Origin: Desulfomonile tiedjei DSM 6799
Lineage (GTDB): Bacteria; Desulfobacterota; Desulfomonilia; Desulfomonilales; Desulfomonilaceae
NCBI RefSeq assembly: GCF_000266945.1
Contig: NC_018025.1
Coordinates: forward strand, 434,001-498,000
DNA length: 64,000 nucleotides
Direction: 5' to 3'
This document shows positions 26,810-35,892 of this stretch, in pieces. The translations under genes were made by a program, and so were the position numbers. Below the pieces are notes generated by a model. The model was not told the origin of the DNA and searched no databases. It worked only from the letters and a program-made list of their open reading frames with translations. The stretch's first letter is position 1, and each line of letters starts with the position of its first letter.

Positions 26810-27871
26810 ATGCAGTTAGCTTTTTTCGGTTCCAGCCTGGTTTCTGCATACTGGAACGGGGCTGCGACTTATTATCGCGGTATTATACGTGCCCTTGGCA
26901 AGAAAGGGCACGAAACAACTTTCTTCGAGCCTGATGCGTACGATCGTCAGAAGCACCGGGACATGGACGATCCTGAGTGGGCACGTATAGTGGTTTATCC
27001 GGCTACAGAGGATGGGGTTTTCAAGGCACTGGAACAGGCCCGGAGCGCGGACTTCATCGTGAAGGCCAGTGGAGTGGGAGTGTTTGACGAGCTTCTTGAA
27101 TCGGAAGTGGTGAAACTGAAGAAACCCGGCGTTTCTGTCATCTACTGGGATGTGGATGCACCGGCGACTCTGGAGAGGTTAGAAAACAATCCCGCCGACC
27201 CACTCAAGTCTCTCGTTCCGCGGTTCGATCTCATACTCACGTACGGCGGAGGGTATTCCGTGGTCAGCGCATTTTGCGCACTCGGCGCCGCTGAATGCAT
27301 TCCCGTGTACAATGCATTGGATCCGAGCACCCATTTCCCGGAAAATCCTGACCCGCGTTTTGCCGCTGACCTCACGTTTATCGGGAACAGGCTGCCGGAC
27401 CGGGAAGCGCGTGTGGAAGAATTTTTCCTGGTTCCGGCATCGAAACTGCCCGAGCGAACCTTCAGCCTGGGTGGGAGTGGATGGGACGACAAATCCATGA
27501 CCCCAAATATTCGATATCTCGGCCACGTGTACACGAGAGATCACAACGTGCTGAACAGCTCATGCCTGGCAGTGCTTAATATCAACCGTGAAAGCATGGC
27601 AAAATTCGGATTCTCTCCTCCAACACGGGTATTTGAGGCTGCAGGCGCAGGTGCATGTATTATTACAGATACATGGCCGGGAATCGAGGATTTTCTGGAG
27701 CCCGGGACCGAAGTGCTGCTTGCAAACGGCTCAGAAGGAGTAATCGCTCATCTTGAGACTCTCGCACCTGATACGGCAAAAGAAATCGGTCGAGCAGCCC
27801 GGGAGAGAATACTTGCACATCACACCTATCACCATCGTGCTTTACAGGTGGAATCGATATTGGGTCTGTGA
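26810..27871 (+). CDS. CgeB-family glycosyltransferase
   Basis: A 353-aa protein starting MQLAFFGSSLVSAYWNGAAT and ending with a HTYHHRALQVESIL helix. The middle has DLTFIGNRLPDREARVEEF, and the donor domain SPPTRVFEAAGAGACIITD plus GIEDFLEPGTEVLLA, the CgeB/Glyco_trans_1_2 pattern. It probably adds a sugar to the same surface glycan as its neighbours. ATG 26810 follows GAGGACAAGC. The gene before it has the same fold, so this looks like a duplicated pair with an A-family repeat between. Confidence 0.88.
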   Translation: MQLAFFGSSLVSAYWNGAATYYRGIIRALGKKGHETTFFEPDAYDRQKHRDMDDPEWARIVVYPATEDGVFKALEQARSADFIVKASGVGVFDELLESEVVKLKKPGVSVIYWDVDAPATLERLENNPADPLKSLVPRFDLILTYGGGYSVVSAFCALGAAECIPVYNALDPSTHFPENPDPRFAADLTFIGNRLPDREARVEEFFLVPASKLPERTFSLGGSGWDDKSMTPNIRYLGHVYTRDHNVLNSSCLAVLNINRESMAKFGFSPPTRVFEAAGAGACIITDTWPGIEDFLEPGTEVLLANGSEGVIAHLETLAPDTAKEIGRAARERILAHHTYHHRALQVESILGL

Positions 27872-27913
27872 AAGATCGAAGCTTCTGTCGAATATTAGAA
27901 TGGTAATATATCG

Positions 27914-28276
27914 ATTGCCAAAAATTTCGACGTTTATCTCATGCTTCAACGCAAGATACTGGTGGGGACCGGCGTTCCGAAACTGTCGCAAAAGTCCAAA
28001 TTTATCTCAGGTCGTGGCACGAAATTCTCATGGTCCCTGCTGGCTTGATTGTAGGGGCGGGCCTCGTGTCCGCCCAAATTAAGGGTAGGCGCTAGGCCTA
28101 CCCCTATCGAAGATGGCGAATCGTGGCACGATTTCTTGTCAATTTGTAAATTTTGAGACAGTCTCTCCCTGTCGGCCCATTCTATCGATATCATTGATCA
28201 TATTGAAGATGTGCCGGCACGGAGGCACGGCACCCACCAATATTCTTATGTTCAATCGGTCACTAATTTTGGCAAC
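27914..28276. repeat. Element E, copy 2, interrupted by element F
   Basis: Starts ATTGCCAAAAATTTCGACG and ends AATTTTGGCAACT. The core breaks off after GACCGGCGTTCC at 27978 and resumes TCCCTGTCGGCCC at 28163-28166, with F between. Taking out F restores the intact E sequence seen at 20575, with a TCC-like duplication. Confidence 0.85.
27979..28165. repeat. Element F, copy 1 (187 bp, inside E)
   Basis: Terminal inverted repeats GAAACTGTCGCA and TGAGACAGTCTC. The interior has GTCGTGGCACGAAATTC and AATCGTGGCACGATTTC as subterminal repeats and a TAGGGGCGGGCCTCGTGTCC palindrome. A second copy is at 60645-60857. Confidence 0.85.
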
Positions 28277-28286
28277 TGCTATAATT

Positions 28287-30929
28287 TCAATTATTGCGCT
28301 GTTTGAGATCGGGAGAGAAATCTTCCTCTAAACTGTAGTTGCCTAGCAGGAAATTCTGAGCCAATTTCGTCACGCTTTCTTCATTCTGCATGAGCATGTC
28401 CATCTGTCGCGTGTACTGGAGCAATCTGCCTATACTGTCGAGTCTGTCGAGAATAATTTCCAACTCGTATTTGTAGAATCTCGCGTCCACCCGGTCTTCC
28501 CGCACTTCCACCATAAATCCGAGTTGATCGAAAATGGAAGCTATTGCTCGGACGCGTCGGTTTCTGCGCACGTCGTCCGCTGCCCCACCCTTGAAAGAAA
28601 AGGTGATGTAATTCTTGTTCACCGCATCGCACGCGTAAGCATCCAGAACACTATAGTGATAGCCGATACGGGAGCTAAAATTCAGGTAATTATCGGATAT
28701 GATCGCGTAACTCCGGTCACCAAAACGTTCCACAGGATTTGTCGTAAGCATTTGTTCCCGAACCACGGAAAAGAATCCACCGAGATCGATGGGCCGCGGC
28801 CCCTGGAATCTGAGGTCTTCATGCAACATGCCCTTTAAAAGAGCGTTGAACGGTACGGAAGTGATTTCATCCACATTGACCCAGAAGGCATATTCGGAAA
28901 TTTCGGCCAAACCCCCACCGAGATCTATCAAACGCAGATCGAGAGGAATCGGTGCCCTGAGTCTGAGAGCACCAGCGCCTTCCGTATCGGAAACAGCATC
29001 ACTGATCTTGAACATCTCCTGATAAGAAAGTTCATGGACGAATCGCATTACATCGTGCAGTGTTCGGCAATATTCGGGTCTGAAATTCAGAGCGCGTGGA
29101 TTGACCAGATCCAGGGGAACTATCCAATCGGCGACCCTTCGCAATGTCTCATATACCGGCGTTTCCTTCATTGCGGATTCTCTTGTGACACTCAGGTTTT
29201 TCAACTCTGACACTATTCCGGAATACACTCGTGCTGAATAAGCATCCACGGTCACTTCAGTTCCTATCTTCATGTTCTTGGTTGCATCCTTTGCGCCCAA
29301 AATGGTGGGAACGCCGAATTCTCGTGCGAGCGAGGCCATATGCCCCGTGATGCTCCCAGCATCGGTCACAATGGCGCGAGCTTTCCGCATGACAATAACG
29401 AACTGTGGCGATGAGTGCTTTGCAACGAGCACGCCGTCTTCAGGAAAGTGTATCAGATCGTCATCTGATTCCACCTGGAAAACCCGGCCGAATCCTATTC
29501 CCGGGAAAGCTGTTGCACCCCCTTCGATGATGATGGGATAGCCCTCGACAACAGGAATTCCGGTTGCCCCGTCACTTTGGACCGTTTCCAAATGTAGCGG
29601 ACGTGTCTGCAATACGAAGAGATTCCGCTGGGAATCCACTGCCCATTCCACGTCTTGAGGATACTTGTAATGCTTCTCCAGGCGCAGTCCGTATTGTGCT
29701 AGAGCCTTGATCTGCTCGGAACTCAGGCATGGTTCATTTTGTTTTCCGACTTCGACCGCTATTTCCTTCAGCCCGGTGCCCTCATCGGAGACGAGCTGAA
29801 CAGGTTTGTGAGAAATGTTCGATTCCTCGACAGAAAATCCGTTATTCTTTGCTACTCGGTAGGTATCAGGAGTTATGATCCCGTCTACTGCATACGGTCC
29901 GAGTCCCCACACCGCTTGAATGAGAATGTTGTCGTCAGTAGGGTTGCTCGGGTCCAACGTAAACATGACACCGCTGGCAACCGATTCCACCATTTCTATG
30001 CATGCTACACTCATAGCGATGTCTTCATCACGCATGCCTTTATTGAGACGGTAAGAGATGGCGCGAGGAGTGTACAGGCTTGCCAATATCAGCTTATAAG
30101 TGTCCAGAATTTTCTCCCGGGGAACGTTCAGGACCGAAAGATACTGGCCTGCATAGGATAGTTCGCTGTCTTCTCCGATGGCACTGCTTCTCAGAGCAAC
30201 TTTCGGTTCTACGGGATACCCCCGGGATTTCGAAATTTGTTGCGCCATGTCAGCATATGCTGAAAGGATTGCATCCTTCAACTCCTCGGGAATGCCGGCG
30301 GTGATGATAAGTCGCTGGATCTGTTCGCTTACGACATTCACTGCCGCAGGGTCCTGAGGATCCAGATCCATGCGCATTCTGTTAATTTCGTCTATGAGGT
30401 CGTTTTGTTCGAGGAAAAATTGGTAAGCTCTGGTGGTTATCGCAAATCCTTCTGGTACGGAAAGGCCGACTTTATTCCGCAATTCTCCAAGATTCGCGTT
30501 TTTCCCGCCAACCCAGTCGACCATTTCCTTGGAAATGTGTGAATAAGGCAGAATCCAGGTGGATACGGGCAATTCTTTTCTTTTACCCAATTCTTCTTTA
30601 ATCGCCACATTGATGCTTTCGACTCTGTCGAACAGCATCGGATAAATATGGCCCGAAAGGTCGTCAAGCGCCTTCACCATCTTCAATGTATGAAATACTG
30701 CCCGGCTTGCCTGAGAACGTATGTAGGACATGCCGAAGACTTCCTGCCCTCGGAGTTTCAGCTCGAAGTCGGTGATAATGGTCAGCATTTCAGTGTTTGA
30801 GGCCAGGAGATCCTTAAAGCAGGCATATCTGAACCGAAAGAGTCTGGCGACTTTTTCCCGAGAATCGGCCGAGTCTCCGAATCGCCACTCCTTCAGCTTT
30901 TTGAGAAAACTCTTGAGGATTCTGGTCAT
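28287..30929 (-). CDS. PEP-synthase/PPDK-like protein lacking the PEP-binding barrel
   Basis: An 880-aa protein. Residues 1-130 are a helical extension. Residues 135-445 form the ATP-grasp nucleotide-binding domain of PEP synthase/PPDK (GGKNANLGELRNKVGLSVPE, VALRSSAIGEDSELSYAGQY). Residues 460-570 are the swivelling phosphohistidine domain, with His530 in VTDAGSITGHMASLAREFGV. The C-terminal 300 residues do not show the TIM barrel that binds PEP/pyruvate in true PEP synthases. The protein may phosphorylate something other than pyruvate, as in rifampicin phosphotransferase-like relatives. ATG 30929 follows GGGGAG. Confidence 0.85.
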   Translation of the reverse strand: MTRILKSFLKKLKEWRFGDSADSREKVARLFRFRYACFKDLLASNTEMLTIITDFELKLRGQEVFGMSYIRSQASRAVFHTLKMVKALDDLSGHIYPMLFDRVESINVAIKEELGKRKELPVSTWILPYSHISKEMVDWVGGKNANLGELRNKVGLSVPEGFAITTRAYQFFLEQNDLIDEINRMRMDLDPQDPAAVNVVSEQIQRLIITAGIPEELKDAILSAYADMAQQISKSRGYPVEPKVALRSSAIGEDSELSYAGQYLSVLNVPREKILDTYKLILASLYTPRAISYRLNKGMRDEDIAMSVACIEMVESVASGVMFTLDPSNPTDDNILIQAVWGLGPYAVDGIITPDTYRVAKNNGFSVEESNISHKPVQLVSDEGTGLKEIAVEVGKQNEPCLSSEQIKALAQYGLRLEKHYKYPQDVEWAVDSQRNLFVLQTRPLHLETVQSDGATGIPVVEGYPIIIEGGATAFPGIGFGRVFQVESDDDLIHFPEDGVLVAKHSSPQFVIVMRKARAIVTDAGSITGHMASLAREFGVPTILGAKDATKNMKIGTEVTVDAYSARVYSGIVSELKNLSVTRESAMKETPVYETLRRVADWIVPLDLVNPRALNFRPEYCRTLHDVMRFVHELSYQEMFKISDAVSDTEGAGALRLRAPIPLDLRLIDLGGGLAEISEYAFWVNVDEITSVPFNALLKGMLHEDLRFQGPRPIDLGGFFSVVREQMLTTNPVERFGDRSYAIISDNYLNFSSRIGYHYSVLDAYACDAVNKNYITFSFKGGAADDVRRNRRVRAIASIFDQLGFMVEVREDRVDARFYKYELEIILDRLDSIGRLLQYTRQMDMLMQNEESVTKLAQNFLLGNYSLEEDFSPDLKQRNN

Positions 30930-31492
30930 GTCTCCCCATATTGAACCGGCGTTCTTCTGCAGGTCGAATGAGAAGCAATAATTGTACCTTAAATCAGTGG
31001 AGTAATTACCACAAGATTTCTCTTTGCGAATGCTTGTGCTTCTTTCAGACCCACCTCATAATCGTGTTTCTTACTGTGCGGCCTCCGTTCGTTTTTCCCA
31101 TCGATATTCTGCGCGTTTTTTACATCCTGTAAAGAAAATGGACACGAAGGAAGCCTGTTGATTCGGTCCAGAAATCCTCACTTTTTCAAAATGTAAATCG
31201 GCAAGACATCCTTCAGGCGCTTGCCAGGAGCGAGTTTTAGCCCCCATCATTCCGGCAAAGAGAGCGGATCAGTGTTACCGCCTCAATGAGAACTATCTTG
31301 ACTGCAAGTCCGTGTCAGTTGACAAATCCAAAATTTCGGTTCGAATATCCAGCAATTGCACAATCCACTAGCCAAAAAGGTTCACAAAGTCGTACTGCTA
31401 GGAAAACGGCTCCTGGAAGTAGTTCTGTCGCCTACCAACAATCCCGGAATGAAAGAAACACTATTTAAATCAGTCTTTTTCGAAAGCTTTCG
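30930..31492. other. Divergent intergenic region, PEP-synthase-like / sigma-54 activator
   Basis: No gene or known repeat element was recognised here. It separates two divergent genes and must hold the promoter of the minus-strand gene. The promoter of the plus-strand gene follows at 31493. Confidence 0.4.
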
Positions 31493-31522
31493 TTGACACG
31501 GTTCAGAGATCGAGACTATCAT
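31493..31522 (+). promoter_or_regulatory. Sigma-70-type promoter of the first sigma-54 activator
   Basis: TTGACA at 31493-31498 and TATCAT at 31517-31522 are 18 nt apart, placing a start near 31529, about 20 nt before the ATG at 31551. Confidence 0.55.
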
Positions 31523-31550
31523 TGTGCTAAGAGTTGTGTGAAGGTTGAAA

Positions 31551-33800
31551 ATGGACGAAGAGAGCGAACCTATATTCAGGACAGACGAAGAAGATACGCA
31601 TCGAACGGATACCTCCTCCGGCCTGACCAACCTGTTCACGAAGGAGGTGACCGCTTCGGGCAGCTTCCGTATCAGGGAAGTTCATCGGACTTCCTTTGGT
31701 AAATTGCTGCAGGCTCTGCCTCTTCCCGCCATTTTAATAGACAGCGCAACTCGGATACTGTTCGCCAATGAAGGGTGTGCCCGTTTTACTCCCAATTACC
31801 ACAGGATAATAGGACAATCCTATTCAGATCTGTTCCCTGATTCTCAAGAAGCCCAGCAGTGTTTTGAGAGGGTTTATCGTCACAGGAAAATGGAATCCTG
31901 GGTCGGCACTCTCCGTATAGCAAATGTCGACCGGTGGGTTCGTGCTCATCTTCGTTCGGTAAGACTGGGAGAAGGAAGGCTGCTTCTCCTGCTCGTGGAA
32001 GATTTGACCCTTGAACGGGAACGTCTCTTTCTCAATGAAAAATTCAGGAAACTCTTCAACATCTTCCCTGCCGGTATAGCCGAATTCGTGCTGAGCGAAC
32101 CGGTCCCCAGGAAACTGCCTGAAGCCGAACTCCTTGCGTCCATCATGAATGCTGAAGTTTCCGGAGGAAACGACCAGTTCGGCAGACTTCACGGATTCAG
32201 TGGCATTGAAGAATTGAGAGGCGTTCGGCTCCGGAGATTCGTACCAGTGGAAAGCGATTTTGAACGGCTTTTCATGAGATGGGTACGAAACCACTGTTCT
32301 TTCTTATCCTCTGAAACAAGTGAGTTTTCGAAAGATCAGGGACTCCGGCGTTTTGAAATCGATCTGATTGCAGGATTCAGAAATACTATGCTGGAGTCGT
32401 TCTGGCTGATAAAGCGTGATTTGACTGCTCGTATCAGCGCGGAACATGCTCTGCGTGAAACGGAAGAACGTTTTCGGGCTCTCTTCGAAAATACCCCCGA
32501 CATCATATTCATCAAAGACTCGGAGCTAAGATATACGCACGTGAATCCGGCCATGGAAAGAATTCTTGAATTGCCGGCTTCTCGCATCATAGGCCGAACC
32601 GCTACGGAACTTTTCGGCAGGGAAAATGATGACTTGATGAAGGACGTTGAGCTGCGGGTCTTGAACGGCGAGATTGTTGATGAAATCGTAACCTTTCCCA
32701 TGAAAGGTATGAAGACCACATTCCACATGATCGAAGCGCCGATGAGGGATAACTACGGCAATATCATCGGTCTCTGCGGGATAACACGAGACATAACGGA
32801 CCGCCAAATGGCGGAAGAAAAATTCCGAGGCGGTTCGGGGAGAAACAGGGTTGCAGCGCCGGATTATCCCTCCGCGAGCATGAGGTCGGCCTTGAGCTTG
32901 GCGCTTCAGGCGGCGGTAACGGACAGTACGGTCCTTCTCACAGGAGAAACGGGGACCGGCAAAGATTATATGGCCAAGTTCATCCATGATAATTCGCGGA
33001 GAGCCTTTGGTCCGTTTTTCTCCATTAACTGCGCTGCAGTCAGCTCTGAATTGGCAGAATCAGAGCTGTTCGGTCATGAAGCTGGAGCTTTTACCGGAGC
33101 TGTGCGAAAAAAGCGCGGCCTCCTGGAACTCGCGGACGGCGGAACACTGCTGCTGAACGAAATCGGAGAACTCTCGCTCCTGCTCCAGGCAAAACTCTTG
33201 ACCTTTCTTGACACTCGCTCTTTTACCCGAGTCGGCGGCGAAAAAAACATCAGTATCAATGCAAGACTTCTTGCCGCAACCAACAGAGATCTCCGTCAAG
33301 AGGTGCAGGCAGGACGCTTCAGAGGCGACCTGTTTTTTCGGCTGAACGTGCTCTCTATTTGCCTTCCTCCTTTGAGAAAACGTATGGAGGATCTTTCCAT
33401 CCTGGTGAAAGAAATCCTGGAAGACATAGCACGGGAGATCAGGCTACCGGAAATTCCCACTCTGGATGAACACACTATGGCCAGCCTGGCAAAGTACCAC
33501 TGGCCGGGTAACGTCCGAGAATTGAGAAACGTCCTGGAGCGAGCCGCCATATTGTCCAAACACGAAAAAATAAGTCTTTCCACTGTTGGACTGTATTCCC
33601 AGGAAGAAGACTGGACGTATGCGGTCAGCTTCCCCAAGAAAAGATCACTCCAGGATCTGACGAACGACTTCCGAAAAGCCATGGTCCTTGAGGCACTTCG
33701 CAGATCCAAGGGGAAAAGGCAAGAAGCCGCTCGTCTTCTGGGGATTACCAGGTATTCGCTGAAACATTATATGAAAGTCTACGGCCTCGGTGACGAATAG
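31551..33800 (+). CDS. PAS-domain sigma-54-dependent transcriptional activator
   Basis: A 749-aa regulator. PAS-type sensor domains lie at about 40-170 and 290-420 (ENTPDIIFIKDSELRYTHVN). The AAA+ domain (about 430-660) has Walker A GETGTGKD, the sigma-54 contact loop [15 protein letters not shown], Walker [13 protein letters not shown] and an arginine-finger region. A Fis-type HTH (KRQEAARLLGITRYSLKHYM) ends it. There is no receiver domain, so it probably senses a small molecule or redox state directly. ATG 31551 follows GAAGGTTG; TTG 31545 is in frame. Target genes are unknown. It is a clear relative of the activator at 41813. Confidence 0.93.
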   Translation: MDEESEPIFRTDEEDTHRTDTSSGLTNLFTKEVTASGSFRIREVHRTSFGKLLQALPLPAILIDSATRILFANEGCARFTPNYHRIIGQSYSDLFPDSQEAQQCFERVYRHRKMESWVGTLRIANVDRWVRAHLRSVRLGEGRLLLLLVEDLTLERERLFLNEKFRKLFNIFPAGIAEFVLSEPVPRKLPEAELLASIMNAEVSGGNDQFGRLHGFSGIEELRGVRLRRFVPVESDFERLFMRWVRNHCSFLSSETSEFSKDQGLRRFEIDLIAGFRNTMLESFWLIKRDLTARISAEHALRETEERFRALFENTPDIIFIKDSELRYTHVNPAMERILELPASRIIGRTATELFGRENDDLMKDVELRVLNGEIVDEIVTFPMKGMKTTFHMIEAPMRDNYGNIIGLCGITRDITDRQMAEEKFRGGSGRNRVAAPDYPSASMRSALSLALQAAVTDSTVLLTGETGTGKDYMAKFIHDNSRRAFGPFFSINCAAVSSELAESELFGHEAGAFTGAVRKKRGLLELADGGTLLLNEIGELSLLLQAKLLTFLDTRSFTRVGGEKNISINARLLAATNRDLRQEVQAGRFRGDLFFRLNVLSICLPPLRKRMEDLSILVKEILEDIAREIRLPEIPTLDEHTMASLAKYHWPGNVRELRNVLERAAILSKHEKISLSTVGLYSQEEDWTYAVSFPKKRSLQDLTNDFRKAMVLEALRRSKGKRQEAARLLGITRYSLKHYMKVYGLGDE

Positions 33801-33951
33801 TCCCAACCCCCGCCAAATCCTATACGCGTCACTTCGTGTTGCTCGCATGAAACCATCAATATCCATGAGCGATGTGGTTCGTTTCGTTCACCAGCACCTT
33901 ACGTTGTCTCTATTGGAGATTGTCAAGAACTCCGACATTTATCCCGTGCTC

Positions 33952-34889
33952 TATAGTGTTTCTCAAAAGTTTTGAAGCAATCCGATACCAGCACTGAAGA
34001 GTATCAGTAGCGCCCGGCGTCCCTGCCGGGCAAAACTAGTTGATTTGTTTGCATATTGTCCACCGGCACGGAGGCCGGTGGCTAGTGCGCCTGTGAGCGT
34101 ACTTGATCAGAGAGGTGCAAGTCCTCTCCAGGTATACCTTCTCCGGCCTGTAACCGACTGTAACTGCGTCGTCGTGAGGCGGGGTGGAGAGCAACAGGAG
34201 GTGAACGACCAGTCCGTAGGATAACGAACCTGTTTCGGCCGGGTGGTTTCGGCGAGCCTGCTAGCCTATGGCGAAGCCTAGACCCGTGGTTGGGAAGGCA
34301 TTGAGTTGCCGAAGTACCAGTGCGGGAGATCTGTCGAGCTGATGGGTAAGGTGTAAAAGCGATGACAGAGGGCCACCAGGTGGTTGGGGACGGAATGGTC
34401 TGGACGGTTGAGTACGTGAAGCAGGGAGATCTGTGTGCGGGAGAGACACACACAGAAGTCAGAGCCTCCATAGTAGCGTTGAGACGCCGTAATGGGCGAG
34501 GAGCAAAGGGAGGCAGGAAGGTGGGTGCGCAACAGTCAGAAACGCGGAATATACACCGGTATCGAGTGGCCGTTTGGCCTAGACCGCCGGAGACATCCGC
34601 TGCTATCAGATGGACTAACCGTGTATTACGCTGACACCGCACGCTGGCTACCTCTGTAATGGAGGAGAAGGCTTCGAGTCTTTCGCCACATCTGGATGTT
34701 CTCTCGTCTGCATCCTCTGCGTGGTTAGTCAGTCCCCTCGGGGGTGAACCACCGACTGGAGAGCCGTATGCGGGAGATCCGCACGTACGGTTCGGAGGGG
34801 GGAGCGCCGGGTAACCGGTCGTTCCTACCCCTATCCAAATTCGAGGAATCGCTCTTCGCAATTCGCGATTACTTTTGAGAATCAGTATA
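33952..34889. repeat. Element D, copy 2, split by a group II intron
   Basis: Outer TATAGTGTTTCTCAAAAG and (reverse) TATACTGATTCTCAAAAG are the D terminal repeats with TA duplication. D sequence runs to GGTGGCTA at 34084 and resumes CCAAATTCGAGG at 34835. Joined, it reads GGCTACCAAATT, as GCTACCAATT in the intact copy at 4391. Without the intron it is about 188 bp, against 187 for the others. Confidence 0.9.
34085..34834 (+). mobile_element. Group II intron without reverse transcriptase (750 nt)
   Basis: The 5' end reads GTGCGCCTGTGAGCG, matching the group II GUGYG boundary. Domain V is the 33-nt hairpin at 34761-34793, beginning GAGCCGTATGCGG and ending GCACGTACGGTTC, with the catalytic AGC. 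Domain VI follows, with a bulged A at 34827, seven nucleotides before the 3' end CTAT. Both ends are fixed by comparison with the uninterrupted host repeat D. No intron-encoded protein ORF of real length exists in domain IV, so splicing or mobility would need a maturase from elsewhere. It lies directly after the palindromic stem of D, as hairpin-associated (class C-like) introns do. Confidence 0.93.
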
Positions 34890-35040
34890 AAACAAGGTAC
34901 TAGTGGGGGCCGGCGTCCCTGCCGGCCCATTCTATCGATATCATTGATTATATTGAATGTGTGCCGGCACGGAGGCACGGCACCCACCAACAATCCCTAA
35001 TCTTCAATCGGACACTAATTTTGGCAATCAGGAGAAGAAC

Positions 35041-35817
35041 ATGCACGATATTTCCGATAAAAATCTGAAAAACGCCGCCCGAATGATGCGCGAAGCAGAA
35101 AAAATAGTCGTCTTTACGGGCGCAGGAATTTCCACTGAATCGGGGATCCCTGATTTCCGGTCCCCTGGAGGGATATGGTCCAGGTACAATCCAGATGACC
35201 TGACGTATCAACGCTTTCTTTCCCATGAAAAATATCGAAAGCTGTACTGGGAATACGACCGGTCCAGGTACCCTGCCATGAGGGATGCCGTTCCCAACCC
35301 GGCTCACAAGGCTATCGTGGACCTCGAGAAGAGCGGTAAGCTTCTCGCGCTGATAACGCAAAATATAGACGGGCTTCACCACAAGGCGGGGAGTTCACCC
35401 GAAAAAATTTACGAACTGCATGGAACCGTGTTGGAAGTCACGTGCCTGGATTGCCATCGCCGTTGGCCCAGAGAGCACATTACTGACGAGATGGACCGTG
35501 AAGGTGTGGAGGTGCCGTACTGCAAACATTGCGGAGGGCCTCTGAAATGCGCGACCATCGCGTTCGGTCAGGCTCTCCCTTCAGATGTCCTGGAAGCTTC
35601 TTTCGATCATTCCCGAAATTGCGATCTGTTTTTAACCGTGGGATCGTCACTCGTGGTACAGCCCGCTGCAATGCTTCCCCTGGAGGCAAAACGACGAGGG
35701 GCCAAACTGATCCTGGTGAATCTTTCCGCCACCCCCTTCGATGACTATATGGACGAAATTCTGCTTGGAAATGCGGGACCGATACTGCAGGCTTTGATGG
35801 AAGAGTACAATAAGTAG
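35041..35817 (+). CDS. NAD-dependent protein deacylase, sirtuin (Sir2/CobB family)
   Basis: A 258-aa enzyme removing acyl groups from lysines with NAD+. NAD site: FTGAGISTESGIPDFRSPGG; catalytic TQNIDGLHHKAG and His in YELHGTV; structural zinc from CLDC and CKHC; late NAD contacts VGSSLVVQPA and LVNLSATP. After the zinc module the usual P-x-V-V-x-F-G-E stretch reads CATIAFGQA, with Gln for Glu. The ATG at 35041 follows CAGGAGAAG. Element E ends 12 nt upstream, so the ribosome site straddles the insertion edge and the promoter may lie in the repeat. Confidence 0.94.
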   Translation: MHDISDKNLKNAARMMREAEKIVVFTGAGISTESGIPDFRSPGGIWSRYNPDDLTYQRFLSHEKYRKLYWEYDRSRYPAMRDAVPNPAHKAIVDLEKSGKLLALITQNIDGLHHKAGSSPEKIYELHGTVLEVTCLDCHRRWPREHITDEMDREGVEVPYCKHCGGPLKCATIAFGQALPSDVLEASFDHSRNCDLFLTVGSSLVVQPAAMLPLEAKRRGAKLILVNLSATPFDDYMDEILLGNAGPILQALMEEYNK

Positions 35818-35840
35818 AGTTTTTCGTACAGCAAGAAAGC

Positions 35841-35861
35841 CCGGAGACGAAACGTCTCCGG
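35841..35861. terminator. Bidirectional terminator-like hairpin, sirtuin/rpsI
   Basis: CCGGAGACG (35841-35849) pairs with CGTCTCCGG (35853-35861) around an AAA loop. It sits between the convergent sirtuin and rpsI stops. Confidence 0.7.
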
Positions 35862-35892
35862 GGACATATCCATGTTTCGAAGTGCTGTACGA

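Larger units (their letters stand above)
33919..35028. repeat. Element E, copy 3, carrying nested element D and a group II intron
   Basis: The left arm (ATTGTCAAGAACTCCGACATT) runs to 33953. The right part resumes at 34888 (TAAAACAAGGTACTAGTGGG) and ends AATTTTGGCAAT at 35028. Removing the inserted D leaves about 174 bp, matching the 171-bp intact E at 20575. It ends 12 nt before the sirtuin start codon. Confidence 0.85.

Noticed and set aside
34082-34993. 303-aa minus-strand ORF across the group II intron
   Set aside because: It has a Pro/Arg/Ser-rich composition, no ribosome site and coincides with structured intron RNA on the other strand; antisense intron ORFs of this kind are common artefacts.
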